The notes under the pieces were generated by a model. That model was not told where the DNA came from and did no database searches. It was given only the letters and a program-made list of their open reading frames with translations. From contig JADCHE010000151.1 in the NCBI GenBank assembly GCA_020248665.1, positions 1 to 32,807 on the forward strand: a stretch of DNA of 32,807 nt, written 5' to 3'. Shown piece after piece: positions 10,309 through 18,268 of the stretch (its first letter is position 1; each line of letters begins with the position of its first letter). The stretch comes from Burkholderiales bacterium. Its GTDB lineage: Bacteria; Pseudomonadota; Gammaproteobacteria; Burkholderiales; Burkholderiaceae_E. Both the position numbers and the translations under genes were made by a program.

Positions 10309-11577
10309 ATGACCGAGCAGGGTCCGGATTCGCGCTACGCATGGCTGCGGCTGTGCGTGTCGGTGGTGCTGATGACGATCGGCGCGAGCGGCATGTACGT
10401 CGTGAGCGTCGTGATCCCAGCGGTGCAGGCGGACTTCGGCGTCGACCGCTCGGCCGCGTCGATGCCGTACACCGCGATGATGGTCGGCTTCGGCATCGGC
10501 GGCATCCTGATGGGCCGGGCCGCGGACCGGTTCGGCATCGTGGTGCCGAGCGCGATCGGCGCGATCCTGCTGGGGCTCGGGTTCGTGGCGGCCGGCGGAT
10601 CGCCGGGGCTGACGACGTTCGCGCTCGTGCACGGCGTGCTGATCGGGCTGCTCGGCACCGCCTCGACGTTCTCGCCGCTGGTCGCCGACACGACGCTGTG
10701 GTTCGAGCGGCGACGCGGGATCGCGGTCGCGATCTGCGCGAGCGGCAACTACCTCGGCGGCGCGCTGTGGCCGCCGATCACGCAGCACTTCGTCGAGACG
10801 GTCGGCTGGCGCGCGACCTACGTCGGCATCGGCGTGTTCTGCGTCGCGACGATGCTGCCGCTCGCGCTGCTGCTGCGCCGGCGCCCGCCCGCGCTGCCGG
10901 CCGCGGGCACGGCCCCGCCGGCGTCCGACCGGCCGGTGGCCGCGCGCGGCGTCGACTACGCGCGCCCGCTCGGCATGGCGCCGAACGCGCTGACGGCGCT
11001 GCTGTGCGTCGCGGGCGTCGCCTGCTGCGTCGCGATGGCGATGCCGCAGGTGCACATCGTCGCCTACTGCACCGACCTCGGCTTCAGTGCGGCGCGGGGC
11101 GCGGAGATGATGTCGCTGATGCTCGGGTTCGGCGTCGTCAGCCGACTGGTGTCGGGATGGATCTCCGACCGGATCGGGGGGCTGCGCACGCTGCTGCTCG
11201 GCTCGGTGCTGCAGGGCATCGCGCTGCTGCTGTTCCTGCCGTTCGAGGGGCTCGCGTCGCTGTACGTGATCTCGGCGCTGTTCGGGCTCTTCCAGGGCGG
11301 CATCGTGCCGTCCTACGCGCTGATCGTGCGCGAGCACTTCCCGGCCGCGCAGGCCGGCACGCGCGTCGGGGTGGTCATCACCTCGACGCTGTTCGGGATG
11401 GCCCTGGGGGGCTGGATGTCGGGCGCGATCTTCGACGCGACCGGGTCGTACGACGCGGCGTTCGTCAACGGCATCGGGTGGAACCTGCTGAACGTCGCGA
11501 TCGCGATCTTCCTGCTGCGGCGCGCCGGCCCGCTGCGGCGGCGCGGCGCGGGTCCGGTGGTCGCCGCCGCGGCGTGA
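10309..11577 (+). CDS. MFS transporter
   Basis: 422-aa major facilitator superfamily permease with about 12 hydrophobic segments in two halves. The loop between helices 2 and 3 carries the family motif MGRAADRFG (about 68-76), and the second half has the related SGWISDRIGG. A hydrophilic Pro/Ala-rich loop (about 195-215) separates the halves. Layout recalls the monocarboxylate / oxalate-formate-type MFS carriers that accompany organic-acid catabolism, but the substrate is not readable. Start at 10309 lies 4 nt past the YecA-like stop, so the two are probably co-transcribed. Confidence 0.85.
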   Translation: MTEQGPDSRYAWLRLCVSVVLMTIGASGMYVVSVVIPAVQADFGVDRSAASMPYTAMMVGFGIGGILMGRAADRFGIVVPSAIGAILLGLGFVAAGGSPGLTTFALVHGVLIGLLGTASTFSPLVADTTLWFERRRGIAVAICASGNYLGGALWPPITQHFVETVGWRATYVGIGVFCVATMLPLALLLRRRPPALPAAGTAPPASDRPVAARGVDYARPLGMAPNALTALLCVAGVACCVAMAMPQVHIVAYCTDLGFSAARGAEMMSLMLGFGVVSRLVSGWISDRIGGLRTLLLGSVLQGIALLLFLPFEGLASLYVISALFGLFQGGIVPSYALIVREHFPAAQAGTRVGVVITSTLFGMALGGWMSGAIFDATGSYDAAFVNGIGWNLLNVAIAIFLLRRAGPLRRRGAGPVVAAAA

Positions 11578-11579
11578 GC

Positions 11580-11611
11580 CGCGACGGCCCCGGGCCGCAC
11601 CCGGGTCGCGC
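11580..11611. terminator. Possible bidirectional terminator
   Basis: CCCGGG and CCCGGG separated by five bases, extended by GCGA/TCGC across a bulge, between the convergent ends of the MFS gene and the ohr remnant. No T-run. Confidence 0.3.
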
Positions 11612-11613
11612 CG

Positions 11614-11993
11614 TCAGACGACGGTCAGGGTGACGTCGACGTTGCCGCGGGTCGCGTTCGAGTACGGGCAGACCTCGTGCGGGCGTGCACCAGCGCCTCG
11701 GCGTCGGCGCGCGCCATGCCCGGGATCGACACCCTGAGCTCGACCTCGATGCCGAAGCCGCCGGGGATCTGGCCGATGCCGACCAGGCCGGTGATCGAGG
11801 TGTCGGCCGGCAGCGCGACCTTCTTCTGCATCGCGACGAACTTCATCGCGCCGATGAAGCACGCCGAGTAGCCGGCGGCGAAGAGCTGCTCTGGGTTGGT
11901 GCCGGCGCCGCCCGCGCCGCCCAGCTCTCGCGGCGTCGACAGCGCGAGGTCGAACCTGCCGTCGGCCGCGGCGGCGCGGCCGTCGCGGCATCC
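11614..11993 (-). pseudogene. ohr: Broken organic hydroperoxide resistance gene (ohr)
   Basis: Remnant of Ohr, the thiol peroxidase that reduces organic hydroperoxides. From about 11993 one frame reads [46 protein letters not shown] (with the first catalytic Cys) and on to DAEALVHA. The correct ending, [21 protein letters not shown] with the second catalytic Cys, is in another frame, so one base appears lost near 11680-11684. The first 13 or so residues (the usual M...LYTAxATATG) are absent: the ohrR 3' end abuts directly, with no start codon. As read, no active Ohr can be made. An assembly error could explain the frameshift but hardly the missing 5' end. Confidence 0.8.
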
Positions 11994-12007
11994 GCGGCCG
12001 ACGCCGC

Positions 12008-12479
12008 GTCGATCGCGTCGCGCAGTCGGACGAGCTTCCGGCGCAGCCGCGCGAGCTCGTCGCTCGAGCAGCCGGTCAGGCGCGCCATGCGCACCGGCAG
12101 CGTGCCGGCGCGCTCGCGCAGCGTGCGGCCCGCGGGCGTGAGCCGCAGCTCCACGCGACGCTCGTCGTCGGCGGCGCGCCCGCGGCGCAGCAGCCCGGAC
12201 TGCTCGAGTCGCTTGAGCAGCGGGGTCAGCGTGCCGGAGTCGAGGTGAAGGCGCTCGCCGAGCTCGGACACCCCGAGGCCGTCGCGCTCCCACAGCACCC
12301 TCATCACGAGGTACTGCGGATAGGTGAGGCCGAGCGCGTCGAGCAGCGGCCGGTAGGCCTTCGTCGTCGCCAGCGACGCGGAGTACAGCGCGAAGCACAG
12401 CTGCTCGTCGAGCCGAGGGGCGGGGACGCGGGCGGCGGCGGTCGGCCCGACCGGTCCGGCACGCGCATGCGGCGCGCAT
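12008..12479 (-). pseudogene. ohrR: Broken OhrR (MarR-family organic peroxide sensor)
   Basis: From 12415 downward one frame encodes a near-complete Ohr[21 protein letters not shown] with the peroxide-sensing Cys, [15 protein letters not shown], the winged-helix segment [34 protein letters not shown] and the last helix [16 protein letters not shown]. This frame has no ATG, GTG or TTG between an upstream stop and the internal GTG at 12307. ATG codons at 12479 and about 12468 are in the two other frames. The reading frame then runs out of frame into ohr with no stop. Either a frameshift near the 5' end plus a deletion at the 3' end, or partly a sequencing error. Confidence 0.75.
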
Positions 12480-12499
12480 CGGACGTCAGCGCACCCGGG

Positions 12500-13624
12500 T
12501 CAGGGCGTCGCGATCGCGCCGAGCGCGACGACCTCGAAATCGGAGCCGCGGATCCGGGCGAGCTCGGCGGCGAGCCGCGCGACGTCCCAGCCGGGGTCGG
12601 GCGCGCCCTCGAGCGTCAGCGCGGGGCCGACGCCGACCACGATCGCGCCGTAGGTCTTGAGCGCCTGCAGGATCGCGCGCGCCTCGACGCTCGCGTCCGC
12701 GGGGATCGTCACGTCGGCCTTCAGGCGCAGCCGTGCGCCCGCGGGCGGCAGCGCCGCGTCGTCGGCGTGCGCGAGCGGGCCGCGCGCCGGCGCGACCCAG
12801 GCGGCGCGCAGCGCGGGCACGGTGACGCGCAGAGCATGGCGGATCACGCCCGAGGCGGCCTCGTCGTGCCGCACGAGCCCCGGGAAGACCGGCATGCCGG
12901 CGTCGCCGGACGGGCCGGCCGCGTCGGCCGGGGCGGCGTTCGCGAGATCGAGCCGCCACGCGGCCGCGGCCGTCGCGCTCCAGCCGCCACCCGCGACCGG
13001 CGAGGCACCGCGCAGCTCGTAGAGCACGCCGGCGTCGCGGTCGAGCACCGACAGGCGCGCCGACGGGTCGGCGGAGGCGGGCATCGACGCCGGGATCGGC
13101 CACGCACGCGGCGTCGCATCGCCGGCCACGGTCACCGTCACGCGCGGCTGCGTCCGGTCGACGACCGCATACGGCACGCCGGCGAGCAGGCCGAAGCCGG
13201 CCTTCAGCGACGCGCCGCCGCCGATCGCCGCCACCAGCGCCGACGACGCCGCGTCGGTGGCGCTCGCCAGCACGTCGCGGTTCCACGCATCGGTCGCCGG
13301 GAACGGGAGCGCGCCCGACAGCGTCGTGCCGACGCCGGGCAATGCCGCGACCGGCACGCCGTAGCGGACCTTGCCGGACAGCACGGGCACCGCGGCGAGC
13401 GACGAGGGCGTGGCCAAGCCGGCTTCGACCGACAGACCGAGCGGCTTGGAGACGGCGGCCGAATGCGACTCGCCGGCGATCGCGGACGTCGGCGGCGCAT
13501 CGGAACCGTCGCCGCCGCAGCCCGCGAGCAGCGCGGCTGCGAGCGCGGCCGGCGCGAGCCGGAACGGCTGCGCCGATCCGCCGGGCAGCCGGTACCGGGG
13601 GAGCAGAACGCGAGACAGAGCCAT
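12500..13624 (-). CDS. Secreted lipoprotein of an uncharacterised family
   Basis: 374 aa. Residues 1-36 are a lipoprotein signal peptide with lipobox LLAGC (Cys36), then a Gly/Ser linker. The mature part has features I recall from a widespread family of uncharacterised secreted proteins in actinobacteria, acidobacteria and proteobacteria: DAWNRDV, SVLDRDAGVLYEL, MPVFPGLVRHDEAASG, IRHALRVTVP, LPPAGARLRLKA, ILQALKTYGAIV, and GAPDPGWD followed by GSDFEVV. No catalytic function is known to me. An Ala-rich stretch (about 40-75) precedes the domain. The ATG at 13624 has a TACAGT box 6 nt upstream and no Shine-Dalgarno. It lies just upstream of the broken ohrR. Confidence 0.82.
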   Translation of the reverse strand: MALSRVLLPRYRLPGGSAQPFRLAPAALAAALLAGCGGDGSDAPPTSAIAGESHSAAVSKPLGLSVEAGLATPSSLAAVPVLSGKVRYGVPVAALPGVGTTLSGALPFPATDAWNRDVLASATDAASSALVAAIGGGASLKAGFGLLAGVPYAVVDRTQPRVTVTVAGDATPRAWPIPASMPASADPSARLSVLDRDAGVLYELRGASPVAGGGWSATAAAAWRLDLANAAPADAAGPSGDAGMPVFPGLVRHDEAASGVIRHALRVTVPALRAAWVAPARGPLAHADDAALPPAGARLRLKADVTIPADASVEARAILQALKTYGAIVVGVGPALTLEGAPDPGWDVARLAAELARIRGSDFEVVALGAIATP

Positions 13625-13630
13625 GACGGA

Positions 13631-13636
13631 ACTGTA
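13631..13636 (-). promoter_or_regulatory. -10 box for a leaderless lipoprotein transcript
   Basis: TACAGT on the minus strand ends 6 nt before the ATG at 13624. Confidence 0.4.
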
Positions 13637-13686
13637 TGTGCGGGATCGCACGCCCGGTCGGCCGTCCGTGCGGCCGGATCGACCTT

Positions 13687-14769
13687 TCAGCGGGTTCGTG
13701 CGTCGATCGTGCCGGCAACGAGCGCGATCAGGCGGTCAATCCCCTCGGATTCCACCCATCTCGCGACCAGCACCAGGTCCCGGCGCGGATCGACCCAGAC
13801 GGTGTGGCCGCCGGCGCCGATCATGAACCAGCTGCCGGCGCCGGCCGACGGGTAGACGCGGCCCCGCTCGCCGTTGAGCCAGACCAGCATCCCGTACCAC
13901 GGCGCGATCGGGCAGGGCGTCGTCATCCGATCGATCCAGGCCTCGGACAGCAGGGCGCGGCCCTCCCAGCGGCCGCGCTGCAGCAGCAGCCGGGCGACGC
14001 GCGCCTGGTCGCGCGCCGAGATCGACACGCCGCCGCCCCAGTGCGTCCCGCCGGGCACCGACTGCGCTCGTCGCGCGACGCCGTCGCGACCGCGCAGCTC
14101 GATCCACGCGTCGTCGTAGCCGACCCAGCGCCAGTCGGAGGTCGCGCCGATCGGGCGCAGGATCGCCGCGTCGAACACCTCGGGCAGCGGCCGGCCGAAC
14201 AGGTGCATCAGCGCGAGCGACAGCTGGTTGATGCGGACGTCGTTGTACTCCCAGTAGGTGCCCGGCGCGCGCAGCGGCCGCGCGTCGCCCTTGCGGCCCG
14301 CGGCAGGGCCGCCGCCGTAGGCGACCACCCGGTACCGGTCGACGGTGTCGGGCACGCCGAGGCAGCTGCCTTCCCACTCGCTCGTCTGCTGCAGCAGCTG
14401 CGTCCAGGTGACCGCGGCGTTCCGGGGCGAGTCGAAGCCGATGCCGGGCAGGCGCGCGCGGACTGGCTCGTCGGGATCGGGCAGCAGGCCCGCGTCGTGC
14501 GCGACGCCGGCGAGGATCGCGAGGTACGACTTCGCGACGCTGAAGGTCAGGTCGGCGCGGTCGGGCTCGCCCCACGCGACGAGCTCGCGGCCGCGGTGGA
14601 GCACGACGCCCGAGCTCGGCCCGCGTGCGTGCACCGGACCGCGCAGCACGTTCCACGGCGGCGGGTCCTGCAGGTGGATGCCCCAGTTCGCCGGGTCCGC
14701 GGCGGGGTCGCGGGCCCAGTCGATCTCGTGGGCGATCGCGTGTGCGACGGCGTCGTCGAAGGGGCTCAT
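13687..14769 (-). CDS. Cytosolic serine hydrolase, beta-lactamase fold (class C-like)
   Basis: 360 aa. The SxxK nucleophile motif is FSVAK (Ser77, Lys80), and the second-element Tyr is in WEYNDVRIN (Tyr175); GGHTVW near the end fits the third element. These define the serine beta-lactamase / penicillin-binding-protein / esterase fold. No signal peptide is present, which argues against a beta-lactamase or cell-wall enzyme and for an intracellular esterase or amidase. It is divergent from an acyl-CoA ligase (53 nt between starts). Start chosen at 14769 with a TAGGAT box 7 nt upstream; an in-frame ATG 8 codons earlier would overlap that box. Confidence 0.87.
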   Translation of the reverse strand: MSPFDDAVAHAIAHEIDWARDPAADPANWGIHLQDPPPWNVLRGPVHARGPSSGVVLHRGRELVAWGEPDRADLTFSVAKSYLAILAGVAHDAGLLPDPDEPVRARLPGIGFDSPRNAAVTWTQLLQQTSEWEGSCLGVPDTVDRYRVVAYGGGPAAGRKGDARPLRAPGTYWEYNDVRINQLSLALMHLFGRPLPEVFDAAILRPIGATSDWRWVGYDDAWIELRGRDGVARRAQSVPGGTHWGGGVSISARDQARVARLLLQRGRWEGRALLSEAWIDRMTTPCPIAPWYGMLVWLNGERGRVYPSAGAGSWFMIGAGGHTVWVDPRRDLVLVARWVESEGIDRLIALVAGTIDARTR

Positions 14770-14776
14770 CCGATCG

Positions 14777-14788
14777 ATCCTATACGAT
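14777..14788. promoter_or_regulatory. Two interlocking divergent -10 boxes
   Basis: On the minus strand TAGGAT (14782-14777) ends 7 nt before the hydrolase ATG. On the plus strand TATACG/TACGAT (14781-14788) precedes the ligase, whose mRNA would have a leader with a GAGGAG site. The boxes share the central TATA and are flanked by CGATCG on both sides, so use of one should exclude the other. Confidence 0.5.
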
Positions 14789-14822
14789 CGCATCCATCCG
14801 ACATCGACGAGGAGACCCCGGA

Positions 14823-16418
14823 ATGAACCCCGCCGTCCGCAGCCACACGCTCGGCGACCTGCTGCGCCGAACCGCCGCCCGACTGCCGGAGAAGCCCGCG
14901 ATCCGCTGCGGCGCGACGGCCTGGACGTTCCGGGAGTTCGACGCGGTGGTGAACCGGCTCGCCAACGGCCTGGCCGCGGGGCGCGCGGGCGCGCCGGTCG
15001 GCGTCGGCGACCGCGTCGCGGTGCTGTCGCGCAACTCGCACGCCTTCGCCGCGCTGCGCTTCGCGCTCGCGCGCCTCGGCGCGGTGCTGGTGCCGATCAA
15101 CTTCATGCTGAACGCCGACGAGGTCGCGTACATCCTCGAGCACTCGGCCGCGCGGCTGCTCGCGGTCGGCCCCGACATGGTGAAGCTCGGGCAGGACGCC
15201 GCCGCGAAGGGTACCTCGGTCGCGCACACCGTGTGGCTCGAAGGCGAGGATCCGGCCGAGCCGCCGGCGGGCATGACGAGCTTCGCCGGCCTGCTCGCCG
15301 ACGACGCGTCGGCCCCCGCGGTCGAGCTCGACGCGCGGATGCTCGCGCAGGTCATCTACACCAGCGGCACCGAGTCGCTGCCCAAGGGCGCGATGCTGAC
15401 CCACGAGGCGGTCTGCTGGGAGTACGTGAGCTGCGTCGTCGAGGGCGAGATCGCCGGGTCCGACTCGATGCTGCATGCGCTGCCGCTCTACCACTGCGCG
15501 CAGCTCGACGTGTTCCTCGGGCCCGCAGTCTACGTCGGCGCCTCGAGCGTGATCACCGGCAAGCCGACGCCCGACAACATCCTCGCGCTGCTCGCCTCGA
15601 ACCGCATCAACTCGTTCTTCGCGCCGCCGTCGATCTGGATCGCGCTGCTGCGCTCGCCGGCCTTCGCGACGACCGACCTGTCGGCGCTGCGCAAGGGCTA
15701 CTACGGTGCGTCGATCATGCCGGTCGCGGTGCTCAAGGAGATGGCCGAGCGGCTGCCGCAGGTGCGGCTGTGGAACTTCTACGGCCAGACCGAGATCGCG
15801 CCGCTCGCGACCGTGCTCAAGCCCGAGGACCAGCTGCGCAAGGCGGGCTCGGCGGGCCGCGCGGTGCTCAACGTCGAGACGCGGGTGGTCGACGACGCGA
15901 TGCGCGACGTGAAGCCCGGCGAGATCGGCGAGATCGTGCACCGCTCGCCGCAGCTGCTCGCCGGCTACTTCAACGACCCCGAGCGGACCGCGGCCGCGTT
16001 CGAGGGCGGCTGGTTCCACAGCGGCGACCTCGCGACGATCGACGACGAGGGCTACATCACCGTCGTCGACCGCAAGAAGGACATGATCAAGACCGGTGGC
16101 GAGAACGTCGCCTCGCGCGAGGTCGAGGAGACGGTCTACCGGCTCGACGGCGTGTCCGAGGTCGCGGTGGTCGGCCTGCCGCATCCGTACTGGATCGAGG
16201 CGGTGACCGCGTTGATCGTGCGCAAGCCCGGGTTCGAGGCGATGACCGAGGAGCAGGTGATCGCGCACTGCCGCGCGCAGATGGCGCACTTCAAGGTGCC
16301 GAAGAAGGTGATCTTCGTCGACGCGCTGCCGAAGAACCCGAGCGGCAAGTTGCTCAAGCGCGAGCTGCGGGTGAAGTACGAGGCGACGATGAAGGACCTG
16401 CCCGCGGAGAACCGCTGA
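14823..16418 (+). CDS. Acyl-CoA ligase (AMP-forming, FadD-like)
   Basis: 531-aa ANL-superfamily enzyme that activates a carboxylic acid to acyl-AMP and then acyl-CoA. The P-loop is YTSGTESLPKGAMLTH (about 178-193); the usual TTG/TSG is TES here, a variant that also occurs in long-chain-type relatives. Then come NFYGQTE (about 317), SGDLATIDDEGYITVVDRKKDMIKTGGENV with the hinge Asp and Arg (about 400-430), and the catalytic Lys in PKNPSGKLLKREL (about 505). All core motifs are present. Substrate length is not readable. GAGGAG (14809-14814) fixes the start. The remains of an amidohydrolase gene follow. Confidence 0.93.
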   Translation: MNPAVRSHTLGDLLRRTAARLPEKPAIRCGATAWTFREFDAVVNRLANGLAAGRAGAPVGVGDRVAVLSRNSHAFAALRFALARLGAVLVPINFMLNADEVAYILEHSAARLLAVGPDMVKLGQDAAAKGTSVAHTVWLEGEDPAEPPAGMTSFAGLLADDASAPAVELDARMLAQVIYTSGTESLPKGAMLTHEAVCWEYVSCVVEGEIAGSDSMLHALPLYHCAQLDVFLGPAVYVGASSVITGKPTPDNILALLASNRINSFFAPPSIWIALLRSPAFATTDLSALRKGYYGASIMPVAVLKEMAERLPQVRLWNFYGQTEIAPLATVLKPEDQLRKAGSAGRAVLNVETRVVDDAMRDVKPGEIGEIVHRSPQLLAGYFNDPERTAAAFEGGWFHSGDLATIDDEGYITVVDRKKDMIKTGGENVASREVEETVYRLDGVSEVAVVGLPHPYWIEAVTALIVRKPGFEAMTEEQVIAHCRAQMAHFKVPKKVIFVDALPKNPSGKLLKRELRVKYEATMKDLPAENR

Positions 16419-16442
16419 ACCCGGGCGGCGCGCGCGCCGCCG

Positions 16443-16873
16443 ACCGAACCCGAGCGCGCCGACGCCCGCGCGAAGGCGCTCGCGAGCCGATTCATCATGG
16501 ACATGCACACGCACTTCCTGCGCGACGACACGCGACTCGACGGCTTCGTGCGCGCGTGAGGCGCCGGGCAAGGCCGGCTGGAATCCGTTGCTGGTCGGGA
16601 CGCCGCAGACGATCGAGGACCTCGAGCTCGCGGGCCACATGAAGGAGGTCTTCCTCGACTCCGACACCAAGGTCGAGGGCATCGGCGGCGTGCCGTCGGA
16701 GATCGAGTCGACCTCGCCGAGATCGCGGCGCGGCACGGGGTGACCAACGTCTATGCCGACCTCGGGCAGCTGTTCGCGCAGACCACGATCACCGAGCCGC
16801 GCCTGTCGGCGGTCATGATGGGCCTGCGGGTCAAGGGCCTCGGGGCCGACCATGTCTGCCGGGGCACCGATGC
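16443..16873 (+). pseudogene. Decayed amidohydrolase gene
   Basis: The 569-nt stretch between the ligase and the kinase contains fragments of one amidohydrolase family (TIM-barrel metal hydrolase). Fragment 1 (16443-16556) ends KALASRFIMDMHTHFLRDD then TRLDGFVRA and a TGA; it holds the metal-binding HTH. Fragment 2, one frame over (about 16555-16675), reads GKAGWNPLLVGTPQTIEDLE, then HMKEVFLDSDTKV. Fragment 3, back in the first frame (16713-16873), reads EIAARHGVTNVYADLGQLF, then TEPRLSAVMMGLRVKGLGADHV. Most of the barrel between fragments 2 and 3 and the end after GTDA are gone. About 110 nt after it hold no recognisable gene. Confidence 0.75.
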
Positions 16874-16987
16874 GAGAGTGCGACGGCGGGATGCGGACCA
16901 ACCTCGCGTACGGCTTCGTCGCCGGCCGCGGAGAGCGGTGCGGCTGAGCGCCGCGACCGAGCGGCCGGTCGCGGCGCCGCGGCGCGC

Positions 16988-18268
16988 TCAGCCCGGCGGC
17001 CGCGGCAGGAACAGCACCAGGCGGGCGCCGCCCAGCGGCGAGTCCTCGATTCGCGCCTCGCCCCCGTGCAGGGTCATCGTGCGGCGGACCACCGCGAGAC
17101 CGAGCCCCCAGCCGGCGTGCCGCGCGTCGTCGTCGCGCGCGAGACGCCGGAACGGTTCGAACACCGCCTCGCGCTGCGCGGGGTCGACGCCGGGCCCGTC
17201 GTCGTCGATCGTCACCTCCACGCGGTCGTGCCGCACGGCCGCGCCGACGCGCACCGTCGAGCGGGCGTACTTCAGCGCGTTGCGCACGCCGTTTCGCACC
17301 GCGTAGGCGAGCAGCGACGGATCGAAGCGCGCGCGCAGCGGACCGTCGGCGGTGCACGACAGCGCACGCTCGCCGGCGATCGGTCGAAGGTGCCCGACCT
17401 GCCGCTCGAGCCAGGGCGCGAGGTCCTCGACGCCCGGCTCGAAGCGGATGTCCTCCCGCTCCAGCCGCGACCAGGTCAGGCTTGCGTCGATCAGCGCCTC
17501 GAGCTCGTCGAGGTCACCCTCGATCGCGGCCAGCGCCGCCTCGGTCGGGGGCTCGTCGCGCAGCGCATCGACGGCGAACCGGATCCTCGCCAGCGGCGTG
17601 CGCAGCTCGTGGCCGATCGCCGCGGCCATCTCGCGGCTGCGTTCCAGCAGGGCCTCGATGCGCGTCGCCATCGCGTCGAAGGCTTCGTTCAGCGGGGTGA
17701 TCGGCTCGCTGCGGGCGGCCCCGACGCGGGTGCTCCAGCGCCGCTGCGCGATCGCGGCGGCCGCGTCGCGCAGGCGCCGCAGGTCGCGCTGCACCGGGCG
17801 CATCCAGCCGATCGCGAGCCCGGCGGCCAGCAGTGCGAACAGCGCGGCGCTCGCCACCCGCAGCGCGTGCAGGCGGCGCATCGGTCCCCGGTACTCGGGG
17901 TTGTCCTCCAGCGTCACCGGCCCGAGCACCAGCGTGTGCGCCGGATCGAGCGGCTCGCGCCAGCGCAGCCCGTCGGCGTCGGCACCGGCCCGCTCGCCCG
18001 GGACCGTCTCCTCGAGCCGGACCGGGAAGGCGAACCGGGCGTCCACCTCCTGCACCGCGGCCGCGCGCTCCGCCTCGGGCACGGCGCGCAGCAGGTCCCC
18101 GCTCAGCCGGGCGATCGCCCCGAGCTGGCGCAGCAGGTAGGCGTGCGATTCGCGCTCGATCGCCCGCGAGATGCCGACGTCGATCGCCAGACCGGCCGCG
18201 GCGAACGCCACCACCAGCGCCCAGACCCGCCACCCGGGCATGCCGGCCAGCCGGCCCGGGTCGCTCAT
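16988..18268 (-). CDS. Sensor histidine kinase (RstB-like)
   Basis: 426-aa inner-membrane two-component sensor. A first membrane helix is at about 13-33, a periplasmic sensor region of about 100 residues follows, a second helix is at about 138-156, then HAMP (to about 210). HisKA has phospho-acceptor His220 in IGHELRTPLARIRF. The ATPase domain has N box NGVRNALKYA (about 328), G1 DDDGPGVD and G2 GWGLGLAVV. All catalytic boxes are intact. Its ATG overlaps the regulator's TGA (ATGA, 18265-18268), implying translational coupling. The partner's RstA-like signature and the envelope genes alongside suggest it senses an envelope or ionic signal, which is inference. Confidence 0.92.
   Translation of the reverse strand: MSDPGRLAGMPGWRVWALVVAFAAAGLAIDVGISRAIERESHAYLLRQLGAIARLSGDLLRAVPEAERAAAVQEVDARFAFPVRLEETVPGERAGADADGLRWREPLDPAHTLVLGPVTLEDNPEYRGPMRRLHALRVASAALFALLAAGLAIGWMRPVQRDLRRLRDAAAAIAQRRWSTRVGAARSEPITPLNEAFDAMATRIEALLERSREMAAAIGHELRTPLARIRFAVDALRDEPPTEAALAAIEGDLDELEALIDASLTWSRLEREDIRFEPGVEDLAPWLERQVGHLRPIAGERALSCTADGPLRARFDPSLLAYAVRNGVRNALKYARSTVRVGAAVRHDRVEVTIDDDGPGVDPAQREAVFEPFRRLARDDDARHAGWGLGLAVVRRTMTLHGGEARIEDSPLGGARLVLFLPRPPG

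Noticed and set aside
16905-16930. Peptide LAYGFVAG after the amidohydrolase remnant, identical to a stretch of AMP nucleosidase (about 1408-1432)
   Set aside because: Only eight residues, with no further similarity on either side; probably chance rather than a duplicated fragment.
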